A stretch of 64,000 nucleotides of DNA from Bacteroidota bacterium (GTDB taxonomy: Bacteria > Bacteroidota > Bacteroidia > Bacteroidales > P3): contig JAEZKK010000007.1 in NCBI GenBank assembly GCA_023415495.1, forward strand, positions 1 through 64,000, read 5' to 3'. Positions 17,549-27,417 of the stretch are shown here, piece after piece (positions within the stretch are counted from its first letter, which is position 1; every line of letters starts with the position of its first letter). The translations under genes were made by a program, and so were the position numbers. Below the pieces are notes generated by a model that worked only from the letters and a program-made list of their open reading frames with translations, was not told the DNA's origin and did no database searches.

Positions 17549-18091
17549 TTATTTATTATTCTTTTCAAGTTCAATTAATAGTTTCTTCTTGTCTAATCCA
17601 AGTGCATATCCTCCTAATCCTCCATTGTTTAACACAACCCTATGACAGGGAATAAGAATTGGAATATTATTTCTATTATTTGCATTTCCAACAGCTCGAA
17701 ATGCCTTTTCATTGCCAATATTCCTTGCAATATCTTTATAAGATACTAAATTACCATAAGGTATTTCCAACAAACCCCTCCAAACCTTTAAATCAAAATT
17801 ACTACCAATCAATTTCAAAGGAATTGTAAAAGTCTTCCTTTTCCCAGAAAAATATTCCATCAATTCCTTTTCTAAATCCTCTAAAATGCTATTGCTTTCA
17901 TATTTTATATTATACCCATTTTTGGAATTTATTCTTGAAAAAACATCTTCCTTAGCCTTGTCAATTAGAAATTCCAGAAAATACAATTCCTTATCACTCC
18001 CAATCCCTATTAGATTCCCAACAGGACTTGGAATAAGTTTTGAATATAAAATTACCTCTTCCATATATTTCTGTCTTATTTGACTATTCAT
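17549..18091 (-). CDS. ogt: Methylated-DNA--[protein]-cysteine S-methyltransferase
   Basis: A 180-residue suicide repair protein that moves alkyl groups from O6-methylguanine to its own cysteine. The active site is IPCHRVV (about 150-156), preceded by the recognition helix region GNEKAFRAVGNANNRN and followed by GGYALG. The N-terminal ribonuclease-like domain (about 12-90) is present; there is no AdaA or HTH domain, so it is the Ogt type. The ATG at 18091 overlaps the end of the M16 peptidase gene by eight bases, which implies coupled translation; an internal ATG at codon 10 is an alternative start. Confidence 0.93.
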   Translation of the reverse strand: MNSQIRQKYMEEVILYSKLIPSPVGNLIGIGSDKELYFLEFLIDKAKEDVFSRINSKNGYNIKYESNSILEDLEKELMEYFSGKRKTFTIPLKLIGSNFDLKVWRGLLEIPYGNLVSYKDIARNIGNEKAFRAVGNANNRNNIPILIPCHRVVLNNGGLGGYALGLDKKKLLIELEKNNK

Positions 18092-19340
18092 CTAAAGAGA
18101 TTTCTTTCTCTGTAAGATAATATAAAGTATTAGATTTTTCTTTAATAAATGTGTTCTTTGCAAGAGATTGAATAAATTCTTTTTCTAAAGCAGAGTAATT
18201 ATCTACCTCTTTATTAATTAAATCAATATCTCCAAGATGCTCAAAATAGCAAAGATTCATTGCTCTTTCCAAGGTTTTAATCTGAGATAGTGTATAAGTA
18301 GATTCAAACTTATTCTTTACCTTTTGGAACTCATAATCATCAATATTATCACTCTTTATCTTCTCCAATTCCTCCCAAATAGCCTCCTCTCCTTTTTGGA
18401 TTTCAACCCCTTGTGAATATCTTCCAGAAAGAATAAACAGCCCATTATCAATATCTCCACTTATAAAAGCATTTATCTCTGTAAATAACCCCTTCTCCTT
18501 AATTAAACTATTATATAACCTCGAACTCCTACCGTTAGAAAGCAAATCGCTAAGCAAATCAAATGCATAATACTCCTTCTCTAACCTTGAAGCCATAGGA
18601 AAACTTATATATATAACATTTTGTGGGACATCTCTATAAACCTTTAATTCTCTTGCTTGGGTTTGCAATGGCTCTTTGGGAATATTAATCTGAGTAATTT
18701 CTCCCTTAGGAATCTCTTCAAACCATTTTTTGCATAATTCCAAGGCATAATCGCTCTCAAAATCCCCTCCAATACAAAGAATTGCATTATTAGGCATATA
18801 AAATTTATTGTAAAACTCTACAACATCCTCGAGCGTTGCGTTCTCGATATGCGATATCTCCTTTCCAATTGTTGACCATCGATAAGGATGAGTTTTATAG
18901 GATAATTCCCTTAAAAGCATCCAAATATCACCATAGGGTTGGTTTAAATACCTTTGCTTAAACTCCTCAATAACCACATTTTTCTGAATATCCAAACTCT
19001 TTTGATTTATATTTAGGTATTTCATTCTATCACTCTCAACCCAAAGTGCTGTTTCTAATTGGTTTGCAGGTATAGTAAGATAGTAATTAGTGTAGTCATT
19101 ATTAGTAAATGCATTATTCTCACCCCCAATCTTATCAATAACCTCATCATAGCTTGGAACATTCCTACTGCCCGAAAACATAAGGTGTTCAAACAAGTGT
19201 GCAAACCCAGTTTTGTTCTCATTCTCATGCTTAGCCCCTACTCCATATAATAGATTTACAGTAATTAAGGGAGTGGTTTTGTCTTTATGAAATATTACCC
19301 TCAACCCATTATCCAGGATATATTTTTCGTAGTTTATCAT
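18084..19340 (-). CDS. M16 family zinc metallopeptidase (pitrilysin/processing-peptidase type)
   Basis: A 418-residue protein with the inverted zinc motif HxxEH (His48, Glu51, His52 in FAHLFEHLMF) and the distal Glu in VVIEEFKQRY (about 128). The peptidase_M16 N-terminal domain (about 12-160) and C-terminal domain (about 167-350) are both present. This is the single-unit active form; in many Bacteroidota a second, inactive M16 subunit gene follows, but here ogt follows instead. M16 enzymes degrade or process peptides, often in the periplasm, yet no signal peptide is visible, so a cytoplasmic location is likely. Confidence 0.9.
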   Translation of the reverse strand: MINYEKYILDNGLRVIFHKDKTTPLITVNLLYGVGAKHENENKTGFAHLFEHLMFSGSRNVPSYDEVIDKIGGENNAFTNNDYTNYYLTIPANQLETALWVESDRMKYLNINQKSLDIQKNVVIEEFKQRYLNQPYGDIWMLLRELSYKTHPYRWSTIGKEISHIENATLEDVVEFYNKFYMPNNAILCIGGDFESDYALELCKKWFEEIPKGEITQINIPKEPLQTQARELKVYRDVPQNVIYISFPMASRLEKEYYAFDLLSDLLSNGRSSRLYNSLIKEKGLFTEINAFISGDIDNGLFILSGRYSQGVEIQKGEEAIWEELEKIKSDNIDDYEFQKVKNKFESTYTLSQIKTLERAMNLCYFEHLGDIDLINKEVDNYSALEKEFIQSLAKNTFIKEKSNTLYYLTEKEISLDE

Positions 19341-19363
19341 ATCAGTTCAATTATTATTATCTG

Positions 19364-19371
19364 CAAATTTA
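19364..19371 (-). promoter_or_regulatory. -7 element of the M16-ogt unit
   Basis: Reverse-strand TAAATTTG, 24 bases before the M16 start codon. Confidence 0.55.
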
Positions 19372-19440
19372 ATCATTTTTTTCTTAGCTCTATCCTAATG
19401 TAATCAAACTCCCAACTATTTAATCTTGATTCCAATTCAG

Positions 19441-19545
19441 TATAATGCCATTATACTTGCAATATAATGCCATTAAATGGAGGAAATAATGCCATTAAAT
19501 AGAGGATATAATGGCATTATATCGGGCAAATAATGGCATTATATC
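19441..19545. repeat. Array C: five TAATGSCATTA palindromes at exact 22-bp period
   Basis: TAATGCCATTA starts at 19443, 19465 and 19487, and its reverse complement TAATGGCATTA at 19509 and 19531. All five starts are 22 bases apart. The 11-base spacers are TACTTGCAATA, AATGGAGGAAA, AATAGAGGATA and TATCGGGCAAA. The whole array is found again in inverted orientation at 61068-61144 with one unit fewer and recognisably the same spacers. It lies 72 bases upstream of the M16 -7 element. Confidence 0.92.
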
Positions 19546-19716
19546 AGATTATAATCAAATTCCACTACTTCAGAATAGGAATATATTAGTTTAAAGCTTG
19601 AAAACGAAAGAATAATGGCAGAGGATTGCTTATCTTCTTACTGCTTGCAAAACATAATATCCCACACGACTGAATGTTTTGGTATTTACAAAAGGAGAAT
19701 GGAATAATACATATAA

Positions 19717-19757
19717 AAAAAGAGTTGCATTAAGTTTTGGCTTTATGCAACTCTTTT
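19717..19757 (-). terminator. Terminator of the clpS-nfeD-floA-uvrA operon
   Basis: Stem AGAGTTGCAT (19721-19730) with ATGCAACTCT (19745-19754), extended inward by AAG/CTT across one mismatch, loop TTTTGG. On the reverse strand it is followed by a run of seven Ts. It lies 31 bases past the uvrA stop. Confidence 0.88.
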
Positions 19758-19788
19758 GTATTATATTGCTAAGAGAGGAATATATTAC

Positions 19789-22560
19789 TTAGAATTTATC
19801 TTTTAGGTATTTCCCTGTTTGGGTTTTCTTTGCTTTTGTCATTTCTAAAGGTGTTCCTTCAAAGCATATCTTCCCTCCCTTATCTCCTCCGTTTGGTCCA
19901 AGCTCTATTACCCAATCCGCAATCTTAATTATATCGGGATGATGCTCGATTACTACTACCGAATGTCCTATGTTTACCAATTCTTGAATTGCTATATTCA
20001 GCTTTTGAATATCATGGAAGTGAAGACCTGTTGAAGGCTCATCGAATATAAATAATGTAGGCTTTTCATTACTTCCCTTTGACAAAAAGTATGCGAGTTT
20101 TACTCTTTGACTCTCTCCTCCTGATAGCGTAATAGAACTTTGCCCAAGCTTAAGATAACCAAGCCCTACTTTAATCAGGCTTTGAAGTCTGTTAGCAATC
20201 TTTTGCGAGAGTTGATTTGAGTCTTTAGAAAAGAAATCTACTGTATCCTCTATCGTCATATTAAGGATATCATCGATATTCATCTCTCTATACTTTATCT
20301 CTAAGGCTTCTTCCTTATATCGTGTTCCTCCACATGCCTCGCATGGTAGAATTACATCAGCCATAAACTGCATAGGGATTGTAACTGTCCCCTCTCCCTT
20401 ACATTCAGGACATCTTCCTCCTTCTACATTGAATGAGAAATAACCTGGTTTTAGTTTTTTCTTCTTAGATAATGGCAACTCAGATAATAATATTCTAATA
20501 TCATCAAATGCCCCTAAATAGGTTGCAGGATTACTCCTTGAAGAACGACCTATTGGGTTTTGGTCAACCATTTGGACAGAACGTATAAGAGATAAATCCC
20601 CCTGAGGCTTAGCAGCAATTGGTATTTCCTCTATTGGTTCTCCAAGATATTCTTGTATTGAATTATAAAGTACTTTTTTAATTAAAGTTGTCTTGCCTGA
20701 ACCACTCACTCCACAAACAACTGTCAATGCTTTTAAAGGTAATTTTAAAGTAATATTCTTTAGGTTATTATTATTGATATTTTCAATAAGAACATAATCC
20801 TTCCAGCTTCTTGTCCATGGACTTAAAGGAATATTTAGCTTACCATTAATGTATTGTGCTGTAAGCGACGCAGAGTTATTGAGTAATTCTTTACTATTCC
20901 CAGAAAACACAATTTCTCCTCCTCTAACTCCTGCATAAGGACCTATATCTATTATGTAATCAGCAGCTTTTATTATCTCTTCATCATGCTCTACAACAAT
21001 TACAGAATTGCCAGAATCTCTAAGCTTTTTCAATACTTTAATAAGATTATGTGTGTCTCTTGGGTGAAGTCCTATACTTGGTTCGTCTAAAATATACATT
21101 GAGCCAACAAGTGGACTTCCTAAAGAAGTTGCAAGAGCTATTCTCTGACTTTCTCCACCAGAGAGTGTAGAGCTTTGACGATTAAGAGTCAAATAGTCCA
21201 AACCTACATCTATCAAATATCCAAGTCTTATTTTTATCTCAGATAATAACCTATTAGTAATCTCTAATTCATATTCACTAAGCTCAATATTTTCAAAGAA
21301 TGAAACCAAATCACATATAGGCATTAATACTAAATCTATAATAGATTTACCATTTATCTTTACATAAGATGCATCTTTTCTTAGCCTTGTTCCCTTACAA
21401 TCTGGACAAACTGTTTTACCAGTATATCTTGATAGTAAAACTCTAAATTGGATTTTATAAGACTCTGCACGAATTATATCAAAGAATTTATTTATTCCTA
21501 TTATTTCATCATCTCCTTCCCATAACAAAGCCTTATCCCTTGGACTTAGTTTATTATAAGGTTTATGTATAGGAAACTTATTAGATGCTTTTTCTATAAA
21601 CTCTTCTTTGAAATGCTTCATCACTTCCCCCTTCCAACAGTTCACAACATTTTCATAAACCGATAAATTAGGTTGAGTAATAACTAAATCCTCGCTTATA
21701 CCTTCAACTCTTCCTGAACCAGCACATGTAGAACATGCTCCATAAGGATTATTGAAAGCAAAAAAGTTTTCAGAAGGTTTTGTAAATTCTATACCGTCAA
21801 GTTCAAATCGATTAGAAAAATGCAAACATTCACCTCCTTCTAATTTTACATCACACTCACCCTCACCCTCATTGAAAGCTGTATGAACAGAATCGGAGAT
21901 TCTACTTTTTACATCTTGAGAATTATGAATAATACTTAATCTATCAATAAGCACATAGATTATCTCATTCTTAGAAATATCTTTCTTTAATGCCTCTTCT
22001 ATCCTTACTACTTCTTCATCAATAAATACTCTTGCATAGCCTAATTGAATCAGAAGTTCAAATCTCATCTTATAATCTTCTTTGGGTTTGAGTTTGATAG
22101 GGCTTAGAATAAATACTTTCTGCCCTTTTTCCAATTCTAATAATGTATCAACAACATTAGAAACTGAATGTCTTGTTACAAGATTATTTGAAATTGGAGA
22201 GTAGGTTTTACCTATCTTAGCGAAGAGAAGCTTGAGGTATTCATAAACCTCAGTAATTGTTCCAACTGTTGAGCGAGGATTTCTGTTAGAGGTCTTCTGC
22301 TCTACAGCAATTGCAGGACTAATTCCATAAATCAAATCCACCTCAGGTTTATTCATTCTTCCTAAGAATTGTCGAGCATAAGATGAAAGACTCTCTACAT
22401 ATCTTCTCTGCCCCTCGGCAAACAAGGTATCAAAAGCAAGAGATGTCTTCCCACTACCAGAAAGGCCTGTAATTACTACAAGCCTATCTCTTGGGATTTC
22501 GACATTAATATTCTTAAGATTATTAACTCTCGCCCCCTTAATTATTATTTTATTATCCAT
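19789..22560 (-). CDS. uvrA: Excinuclease ABC subunit A
   Basis: A 923-residue damage-recognition ATPase of nucleotide excision repair. The first ATPase has Walker [10 protein letters not shown] (about 32-40), zinc motifs [10 protein letters not shown] and CPDCKGTRL, and signature [12 protein letters not shown]. The second ATPase has GVSGSGKTT (about 638-646), a zinc module CPECKGEG ... CEACGG, and [12 protein letters not shown]. Full-length for the family. UvrA dimers load UvrB at lesions. It is the last gene of a tight reverse-strand run (18-base gap from floA) and ends in a strong terminator. Only one uvrA copy is seen here. Confidence 0.97.
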   Translation of the reverse strand: MDNKIIIKGARVNNLKNINVEIPRDRLVVITGLSGSGKTSLAFDTLFAEGQRRYVESLSSYARQFLGRMNKPEVDLIYGISPAIAVEQKTSNRNPRSTVGTITEVYEYLKLLFAKIGKTYSPISNNLVTRHSVSNVVDTLLELEKGQKVFILSPIKLKPKEDYKMRFELLIQLGYARVFIDEEVVRIEEALKKDISKNEIIYVLIDRLSIIHNSQDVKSRISDSVHTAFNEGEGECDVKLEGGECLHFSNRFELDGIEFTKPSENFFAFNNPYGACSTCAGSGRVEGISEDLVITQPNLSVYENVVNCWKGEVMKHFKEEFIEKASNKFPIHKPYNKLSPRDKALLWEGDDEIIGINKFFDIIRAESYKIQFRVLLSRYTGKTVCPDCKGTRLRKDASYVKINGKSIIDLVLMPICDLVSFFENIELSEYELEITNRLLSEIKIRLGYLIDVGLDYLTLNRQSSTLSGGESQRIALATSLGSPLVGSMYILDEPSIGLHPRDTHNLIKVLKKLRDSGNSVIVVEHDEEIIKAADYIIDIGPYAGVRGGEIVFSGNSKELLNNSASLTAQYINGKLNIPLSPWTRSWKDYVLIENINNNNLKNITLKLPLKALTVVCGVSGSGKTTLIKKVLYNSIQEYLGEPIEEIPIAAKPQGDLSLIRSVQMVDQNPIGRSSRSNPATYLGAFDDIRILLSELPLSKKKKLKPGYFSFNVEGGRCPECKGEGTVTIPMQFMADVILPCEACGGTRYKEEALEIKYREMNIDDILNMTIEDTVDFFSKDSNQLSQKIANRLQSLIKVGLGYLKLGQSSITLSGGESQRVKLAYFLSKGSNEKPTLFIFDEPSTGLHFHDIQKLNIAIQELVNIGHSVVVIEHHPDIIKIADWVIELGPNGGDKGGKICFEGTPLEMTKAKKTQTGKYLKDKF

Positions 22561-22578
22561 TAAATCAAAGCCTGAGCC

Positions 22579-23568
22579 TTATTTCTTATTTGGTGTATTC
22601 TCTGTTTTGTGTTGGTTAGGTTTTGCGATATTCTCTCTCATATCTGTATCAGCTATTATGTTTTTCATTTTATAATAGTCCATAATACCAAGATTACCAC
22701 TACGGAAAGCCTCTGCCATTGCAAGTGGAACTTCGGCCTCAGCTTCAATAACCTTAGCTCTTGCTTCTTGAGCCTTAGCTTTCATTTCTTGTTCAACAGC
22801 TATAGCCATTGCTCTTCTTTCTTCAGCCTTTGCTTGTGCAATATTCTTATCAGCTTCTGCTTGATCCATTTGTAATTGAGCTCCAATATTCTTACCAACA
22901 TCGATATCTGCTATATCTATTGATAGAATTTCAAAAGCTGTTCCACTGTCCAATCCTTTTGAAAGTACAACTTTTGAAATTGAATCAGGATTTTCTAATA
23001 CATAGGCGTGAGAGTCAGCAGAACCAATTGATGTAACAATACCCTCTCCAACTCTTGCTAATACTGTTTCTTCTCCTGCTCCTCCAACTAATTGTCTTAT
23101 ACTTGCTCTTACAGTAACCCTTGCTCTTACTATTAATTGAATACCATTCTTAGCAACAGCTGCAACGCTTGGTGTATCCAATACTTTAGGATTAACACTC
23201 ATTTGAACTGCTTCAAATACATCACGACCAGCTAAATCTATTGCTGTTGCTGTTTTGAAATCAAGATTCATATTTGCTTTATCAGCAGATATTAACGCAT
23301 TTACAACTCTTTGCACATGTCCTCCTGCAAGATAATGGGCTTCTAACAAATCAGAACTTAAATCCAATCCTGCCTTTTTTGAATTAATTAAAGCATTAAC
23401 AATAATTGTTGGCGGAACTTTTCTCCAACGCATAAATATTAGCTGTATAAGGGATATCTTAACCCCGTTTAAAACACTTTGGAACCATAGGTTTAATGGA
23501 ACCAACCAAAGAAATACAAATAGTGCAACTACTGACACTACTATGATTAATACTACTCCTGAAATCAT
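22579..23568 (-). CDS. floA: Flotillin-like protein FloA
   Basis: A 329-residue membrane-scaffold protein of the YqfA/FloA (UPF0365) type. A hydrophobic hairpin at about 5-27 anchors it in the inner membrane, an SPFH/PHB domain follows (about 30-215), and a coiled coil rich in Ala, Glu and Lys with repeated EAxAK segments lies at about 235-290. FloA organises membrane microdomains. It follows an NfeD-family gene by 38 bases, a pairing that recurs across bacteria and supports the call. Confidence 0.92.
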   Translation of the reverse strand: MISGVVLIIVVSVVALFVFLWLVPLNLWFQSVLNGVKISLIQLIFMRWRKVPPTIIVNALINSKKAGLDLSSDLLEAHYLAGGHVQRVVNALISADKANMNLDFKTATAIDLAGRDVFEAVQMSVNPKVLDTPSVAAVAKNGIQLIVRARVTVRASIRQLVGGAGEETVLARVGEGIVTSIGSADSHAYVLENPDSISKVVLSKGLDSGTAFEILSIDIADIDVGKNIGAQLQMDQAEADKNIAQAKAEERRAMAIAVEQEMKAKAQEARAKVIEAEAEVPLAMAEAFRSGNLGIMDYYKMKNIIADTDMRENIAKPNQHKTENTPNKK

Positions 23569-23606
23569 AATCTATTGTTTTTTTTAATTAATATATTATT
23601 TACTGT

Positions 23607-24086
23607 TTAAATTCTTTCTTGTTCAATTGGCTTTACAAATATTCTCTTATCCTTAATTGAATCTATTTCAATTTCCGTTTTTGGATCAATATAGGAAGTA
23701 ACTGAATAGACCTCAATCCTCTGATTATTTATTTCAGCAATTCCAGCTGAAGCTAAACGAGTTATTGTAATTCCCTTATCACCTACCTTAAAATTCTCTT
23801 CTTCAATTTCATTTACTCTTGAATCAATACTGTCATTAAGTGTAAAACGTTTCCAAGTCTTTGTTCTAAGAGAATAAAAAAGTAGAATCAGAATAATGAT
23901 TAACGAAACAAATAAGGATATTGTCCCCCATGTGTTTCCATATTCTGCATAAACCCTTACTATTCCATAAATTGTAAGTGCAAGGCCTGAAAGACCAGCA
24001 ATACTTGTACCAGGTATTGCTACCAATTCTAAAACTATAAAGGCTAAGCCTCCGATTAGTAATAATAGAATATAAATTAAATCCAT
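23607..24086 (-). CDS. NfeD family membrane protein (short form)
   Basis: A 159-residue protein with three to four membrane segments (about 3-24, 27-48, 53-70) and a C-terminal OB-fold-like domain (about 95-155: VGDKGITITRLASAGIAEINNQRIEVYS). This is the short NfeD1b-type form without the serine protease domain. It is adjacent to floA, its usual partner, and the two probably act in the same membrane microdomain. It follows clpS by 18 bases. Confidence 0.87.
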   Translation of the reverse strand: MDLIYILLLLIGGLAFIVLELVAIPGTSIAGLSGLALTIYGIVRVYAEYGNTWGTISLFVSLIIILILLFYSLRTKTWKRFTLNDSIDSRVNEIEEENFKVGDKGITITRLASAGIAEINNQRIEVYSVTSYIDPKTEIEIDSIKDKRIFVKPIEQERI

Positions 24087-24104
24087 AATTATTTTGCTTT
24101 TAAA

Positions 24105-24389
24105 TCATCTCAAATCAACCTTTAATCCTAAACTTATTAGTCTTTTACACATAACATTTAGTTCATCGTAAGCTCCATGCTTTACAGCACATAAGCCCTT
24201 ATAATGTGCAATATTTGCACATGTTGAGGCCTGTTCTATACTTAATTTACAAACATTCATTAAACAATCAATAACGTAATTGAAACTATGAATATTATCA
24301 TTAAAAAGTATTATCTCATTACCTTCTTCATTGTCTATTGACAAACAATCACATTGCTGAGGTTTGGATTCATTATTTTCTTCAATCAT
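24105..24389 (-). CDS. clpS: ATP-dependent Clp protease adaptor ClpS
   Basis: A 94-residue adaptor that delivers N-degron substrates to ClpAP. The conserved core begins at EIILFNDNIHSF, with the N-end-binding Asn-Asp pair, followed by the helix FNYVIDCLMNVCKLSIEQA and the AHYKGLCAVKHGAYDELN segment with the invariant His. I place the start at ATG 24389 (MIEENNESK). An in-frame TTG at 24416 is inside the -7 promoter element and cannot be translated from that promoter. An unusual number of cysteines (seven) is present. It opens the clpS-nfeD-floA-uvrA unit. Confidence 0.88.
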   Translation of the reverse strand: MIEENNESKPQQCDCLSIDNEEGNEIILFNDNIHSFNYVIDCLMNVCKLSIEQASTCANIAHYKGLCAVKHGAYDELNVMCKRLISLGLKVDLR

Positions 24390-24413
24390 AACATTAAGAT
24401 GTTTTGAACATGG

Positions 24414-24421
24414 CAAAGATA
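24414..24421 (-). promoter_or_regulatory. -7 element of clpS-nfeD-floA-uvrA
   Basis: Reverse-strand TATCTTTG at 24421-24414, 25 bases before the chosen clpS ATG. It decides the clpS start. A -33 element would fall in the end of argS; none is obvious. Confidence 0.65.
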
Positions 24422-24436
24422 ATAAAAAATTTAATA

Positions 24437-26230
24437 CTACATTCTTTCTGGAACATTTATTCCCAATAAATTTAATGAAGTCTTTATTACATTAGCTACA
24501 AATGAAGATAATGCTATTCTCATTAACATTAAATCTTTATTTTCTTCCTTTAAAATTGGCATTTCCTGATAAAATGTATTAAAGGATTTTGCAAGTTCAT
24601 AAGCAAAATTAGCGATAAGTGCTGGAGAATAGCTTTGAGCTGATTGTTGTACTATACCTGGGAACTGGTATAGTATTTTTATTATTTCTTTTTCCTTATC
24701 GTTTAATATTAATCCCTTATCAAAATCAAAAGTATTAAGAATTATCCCTTTTTCTGCTTCTGACTTTCTAATAATTGAACGAATACGAGCATAGGTATAT
24801 TGAATAAAAGGAGCAGTATTTCCATTAAAATCTATCGATTCTTTCGGGTTAAATATCATATTTTTAGATGGATCAACCTTTAGAATAAAGTATTTTAAGG
24901 CTCCTAAAGCAAGGGTATTATATAGCTTTTCTAATTCATAACTATCAAATTCTTCTCCCTTACCATGTTCGAGTGTCATTCTTTTTGCATTAGAAATCAT
25001 TTCAGAAACCAAATCATCAGCATCTACCACTGTCCCTTCTCTAGATTTCATCTTCCCTTCAGGTAATTCAACCATACCATAAGAAAGGTGATATAATTTA
25101 TCTGAGAAATCGAAACCAAGTTTTTTAAGCACTATCTTTAAAACATTAAAATGATAGTTTTGCTCATTTCCTACAACATAAATCAACCTATCTGAATCAA
25201 AATCATTATGTCTTAATAATGCTGTTCCAAGGTCTTGAGTCATATAAACAGATGTTCCATCCCCTCTTTGAAGTAATTTTTCATCTAAATTCTCATCTCT
25301 TAAATCACACCAGATAGAATTATCTTCTCTTTGGTAGAGAATATTATCTTCCAAACCTTTTTTGACAATATCTTTACCTAATAGATAAGTTTCGCTCTCG
25401 TAATAAATCTTATCAAAGTCAATTCCTAAACTCTTATAAGTATAATCAAAGCCATCATATACCCATGAATTCATCATCTTCCATAAATCCATTACCTCCT
25501 TATCTTTGTTTTCCCACCTTTGAAGCATATTTTGAGCCTCAATTATAATTGGAGCTTTTTTCTTTGCTTCCTCTTCATCCATACCCTCTTTTACAAGTGC
25601 TTCTATTTCCTGCTTGTAATACTTATCAAATATAACATAGTACTTACCAACTAAATGGTCACCCTTTAAACCAGAAGTTTCTGGAGTTTCACCATTAGAA
25701 TACCTCATCCAAGCTAACATACTCTTACAAATATGTATACCTCTATCATTAACTAAATTTACTTTTTTAACTGCATAGCCGTTTGCTTTTAGAATTTCAG
25801 CAATTGACCAGCCAAGCAAATTGTTTCTAATATGTCCAAGATGGAGAGGTTTATTAGTATTTGGAGAAGAATATTCAATTACAATTGGCTTATCCCCTTT
25901 TATAGGTTGATATCCAAAGTTTGAATTAAGTCGGTTTTTAATCAAGAAATCTATCCAATAAGAATCATCTATCACAAAATTCAAAAACCCCTTTATAACA
26001 TTAAAGCTCTTACATATATTTGAATCTTTAATTATATATTCTCCTAACTCATTAGCAATTACTTCTGGAGATTTCTTCGCTAATTTCACATAGGGAAAAA
26101 CCACCAAAGTTATATCTCCAATAAATTCTTTTTTAGTATTAGATAATACAATATCTTTAGACTCTACAATAATCCCATATAAATCCTCAAGAGCCTTTTT
26201 AGTAGAGTTTTGAATCAATAAATCAACCAT
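24437..26230 (-). CDS. argS: Arginyl-tRNA synthetase
   Basis: A 597-residue class I synthetase that charges tRNA-Arg. The N-terminal tRNA D-loop-binding domain is at about 1-100, the HIGH-type motif HLGH at 130-133 (NTNKPLHLGHIRNN), the KMSKS-equivalent region GKMKSREGT, and the anticodon-binding (DALR) domain at the C-terminus, ending in NLLGINVPERM. Start is ATG 26230; an in-frame TTG at 26251 lies within five bases of the expected transcription start and is not used. Single gene with its own promoter. Confidence 0.96.
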   Translation of the reverse strand: MVDLLIQNSTKKALEDLYGIIVESKDIVLSNTKKEFIGDITLVVFPYVKLAKKSPEVIANELGEYIIKDSNICKSFNVIKGFLNFVIDDSYWIDFLIKNRLNSNFGYQPIKGDKPIVIEYSSPNTNKPLHLGHIRNNLLGWSIAEILKANGYAVKKVNLVNDRGIHICKSMLAWMRYSNGETPETSGLKGDHLVGKYYVIFDKYYKQEIEALVKEGMDEEEAKKKAPIIIEAQNMLQRWENKDKEVMDLWKMMNSWVYDGFDYTYKSLGIDFDKIYYESETYLLGKDIVKKGLEDNILYQREDNSIWCDLRDENLDEKLLQRGDGTSVYMTQDLGTALLRHNDFDSDRLIYVVGNEQNYHFNVLKIVLKKLGFDFSDKLYHLSYGMVELPEGKMKSREGTVVDADDLVSEMISNAKRMTLEHGKGEEFDSYELEKLYNTLALGALKYFILKVDPSKNMIFNPKESIDFNGNTAPFIQYTYARIRSIIRKSEAEKGIILNTFDFDKGLILNDKEKEIIKILYQFPGIVQQSAQSYSPALIANFAYELAKSFNTFYQEMPILKEENKDLMLMRIALSSFVANVIKTSLNLLGINVPERM

Positions 26231-26262
26231 ATTTATAAATTGTAAATACAAAAATTAGTTTG

Positions 26263-26270
26263 CAAAGATA
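26263..26270 (-). promoter_or_regulatory. -7 element of argS
   Basis: Reverse-strand TATCTTTG followed by GCAAAC, 33 bases before the argS ATG. Confidence 0.65.
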
Positions 26271-26325
26271 AAGATAATTGTTTACTTAATCTTTTGCTTT
26301 CGATATAAGAGAGGGGAAAATATGA

Positions 26326-27378
26326 TTATTCGTACATCTCTTTATAGTATTTTTCATATTCTCCTGAGGTTATGTTGTCTACCCAATCTTGGTTTTCTAA
26401 ATACCATCTAATGGTTTTTTCTATTCCCTCTTCAAATTGCAGACTTGGCTCCCATCCTAATTCATTCTTTAGTTTGGTTGAGTCTATTGCATAACGAAGG
26501 TCGTGCCCTGCACGGTCAGTTACGTAAGTTATTAGTTTTTCGCTTTCTCCTTCTTTTCTTCCTAATATTCTATCGGCTGTGCGTATCATTACTTTTATTA
26601 GGTCGATATTTTTCCATTCGTTAAATCCTCCAATATTATAGGTATCTCCTATCTTGCATTTATGGAAGATTATATCTATGGCTCTTGCATGGTCTTCTAC
26701 AAAAAGCCAATCTCTTACATTTTCTCCTTTTCCGTATACTGGAAGAGGTTTATTGTTTCTTATATTATTTAAGAATAGTGGTATTAGTTTTTCTGGGAAT
26801 TGGTAAGGTCCGTAGTTATTAGAACAATTAGTTATTACAATTGGCATTCCGTATGTATCATGAAAAGCTCTAACAAAATGGTCTGATGAAGCTTTAGATG
26901 CTGAGTAAGGGGAGTGTGGATCATAAGGGGTATCTTCAGTGAAGAATTTTCCATCAAATTCAAGGCTACCATAAACCTCATCGGTAGAGATATGATAGAA
27001 GAGTTTATTCTCATAATTCCCATTCCATTGATGCTTTGCGGCTTGAAGCAGTGAAAGTGTTCCCATTACATTGGTTTGTGCAAAAGTAAACGGGTCTTTT
27101 ATACTTCTATCCACATGGCTTTCTGCTGCAAGGTGTAATACTCCATCAATATTATTATCTGCAAATATCTTTAGCATTAATTCAAAATCGCATATATCTG
27201 CTTTTACAAATTTATAGTTTGGTTTATTTTCTATATCCTTTAGATTAGCCAAATTCCCTGCATAAGTTAGCTTATCAAGGTTGATAATATTATATTCAGG
27301 ATATTTGTTTACAAATAACCTTACTACATGGGAGCCTATAAAACCTGCTCCTCCGGTTATTAAAATATTTCTTTTCAT
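26326..27378 (-). CDS. rfbB: dTDP-glucose 4,6-dehydratase
   Basis: A 350-residue extended short-chain dehydrogenase. NAD-binding TGGAGFIGSH is at 8-17, the catalytic Thr-Asp-Glu at 132-134 (STDEVYG), and Tyr158xxxLys162 in PYSASKASSDH. It converts dTDP-glucose to dTDP-4-keto-6-deoxyglucose for rhamnose and related sugars of surface polysaccharide. The preceding enzyme, rfbA, is in the same orientation 2.6 kb upstream with three unrelated genes between; rfbC and rfbD are not in the window. Confidence 0.95.
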   Translation of the reverse strand: MKRNILITGGAGFIGSHVVRLFVNKYPEYNIINLDKLTYAGNLANLKDIENKPNYKFVKADICDFELMLKIFADNNIDGVLHLAAESHVDRSIKDPFTFAQTNVMGTLSLLQAAKHQWNGNYENKLFYHISTDEVYGSLEFDGKFFTEDTPYDPHSPYSASKASSDHFVRAFHDTYGMPIVITNCSNNYGPYQFPEKLIPLFLNNIRNNKPLPVYGKGENVRDWLFVEDHARAIDIIFHKCKIGDTYNIGGFNEWKNIDLIKVMIRTADRILGRKEGESEKLITYVTDRAGHDLRYAIDSTKLKNELGWEPSLQFEEGIEKTIRWYLENQDWVDNITSGEYEKYYKEMYE

Positions 27379-27417
27379 TGTTTATATATTATAGTGTTTT
27401 TAAATAGAATAATTCTT

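Larger units (their letters stand above)
19341..19788. other. 448-base intergenic region between M16 and uvrA genes
   Basis: It holds the M16 -7 element (19364-19371), repeat array C (19441-19545) and the uvrA terminator (19717-19757). Between 19560 and 19716 I see no gene, hairpin or further array. Confidence 0.8.

Noticed and set aside
17549..19340. M16 gene as one of a pair with an inactive subunit
   Set aside because: The next gene downstream is the DNA repair methyltransferase, and no second M16 gene is present.
19441..19545. Palindrome arrays as CRISPR or mini-CRISPR
   Set aside because: Spacers are only 7-12 bases and partly similar to each other, units are 9-15 bp, and there is no cas gene. 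A CRISPR needs repeats and spacers of about 25-40 bases.
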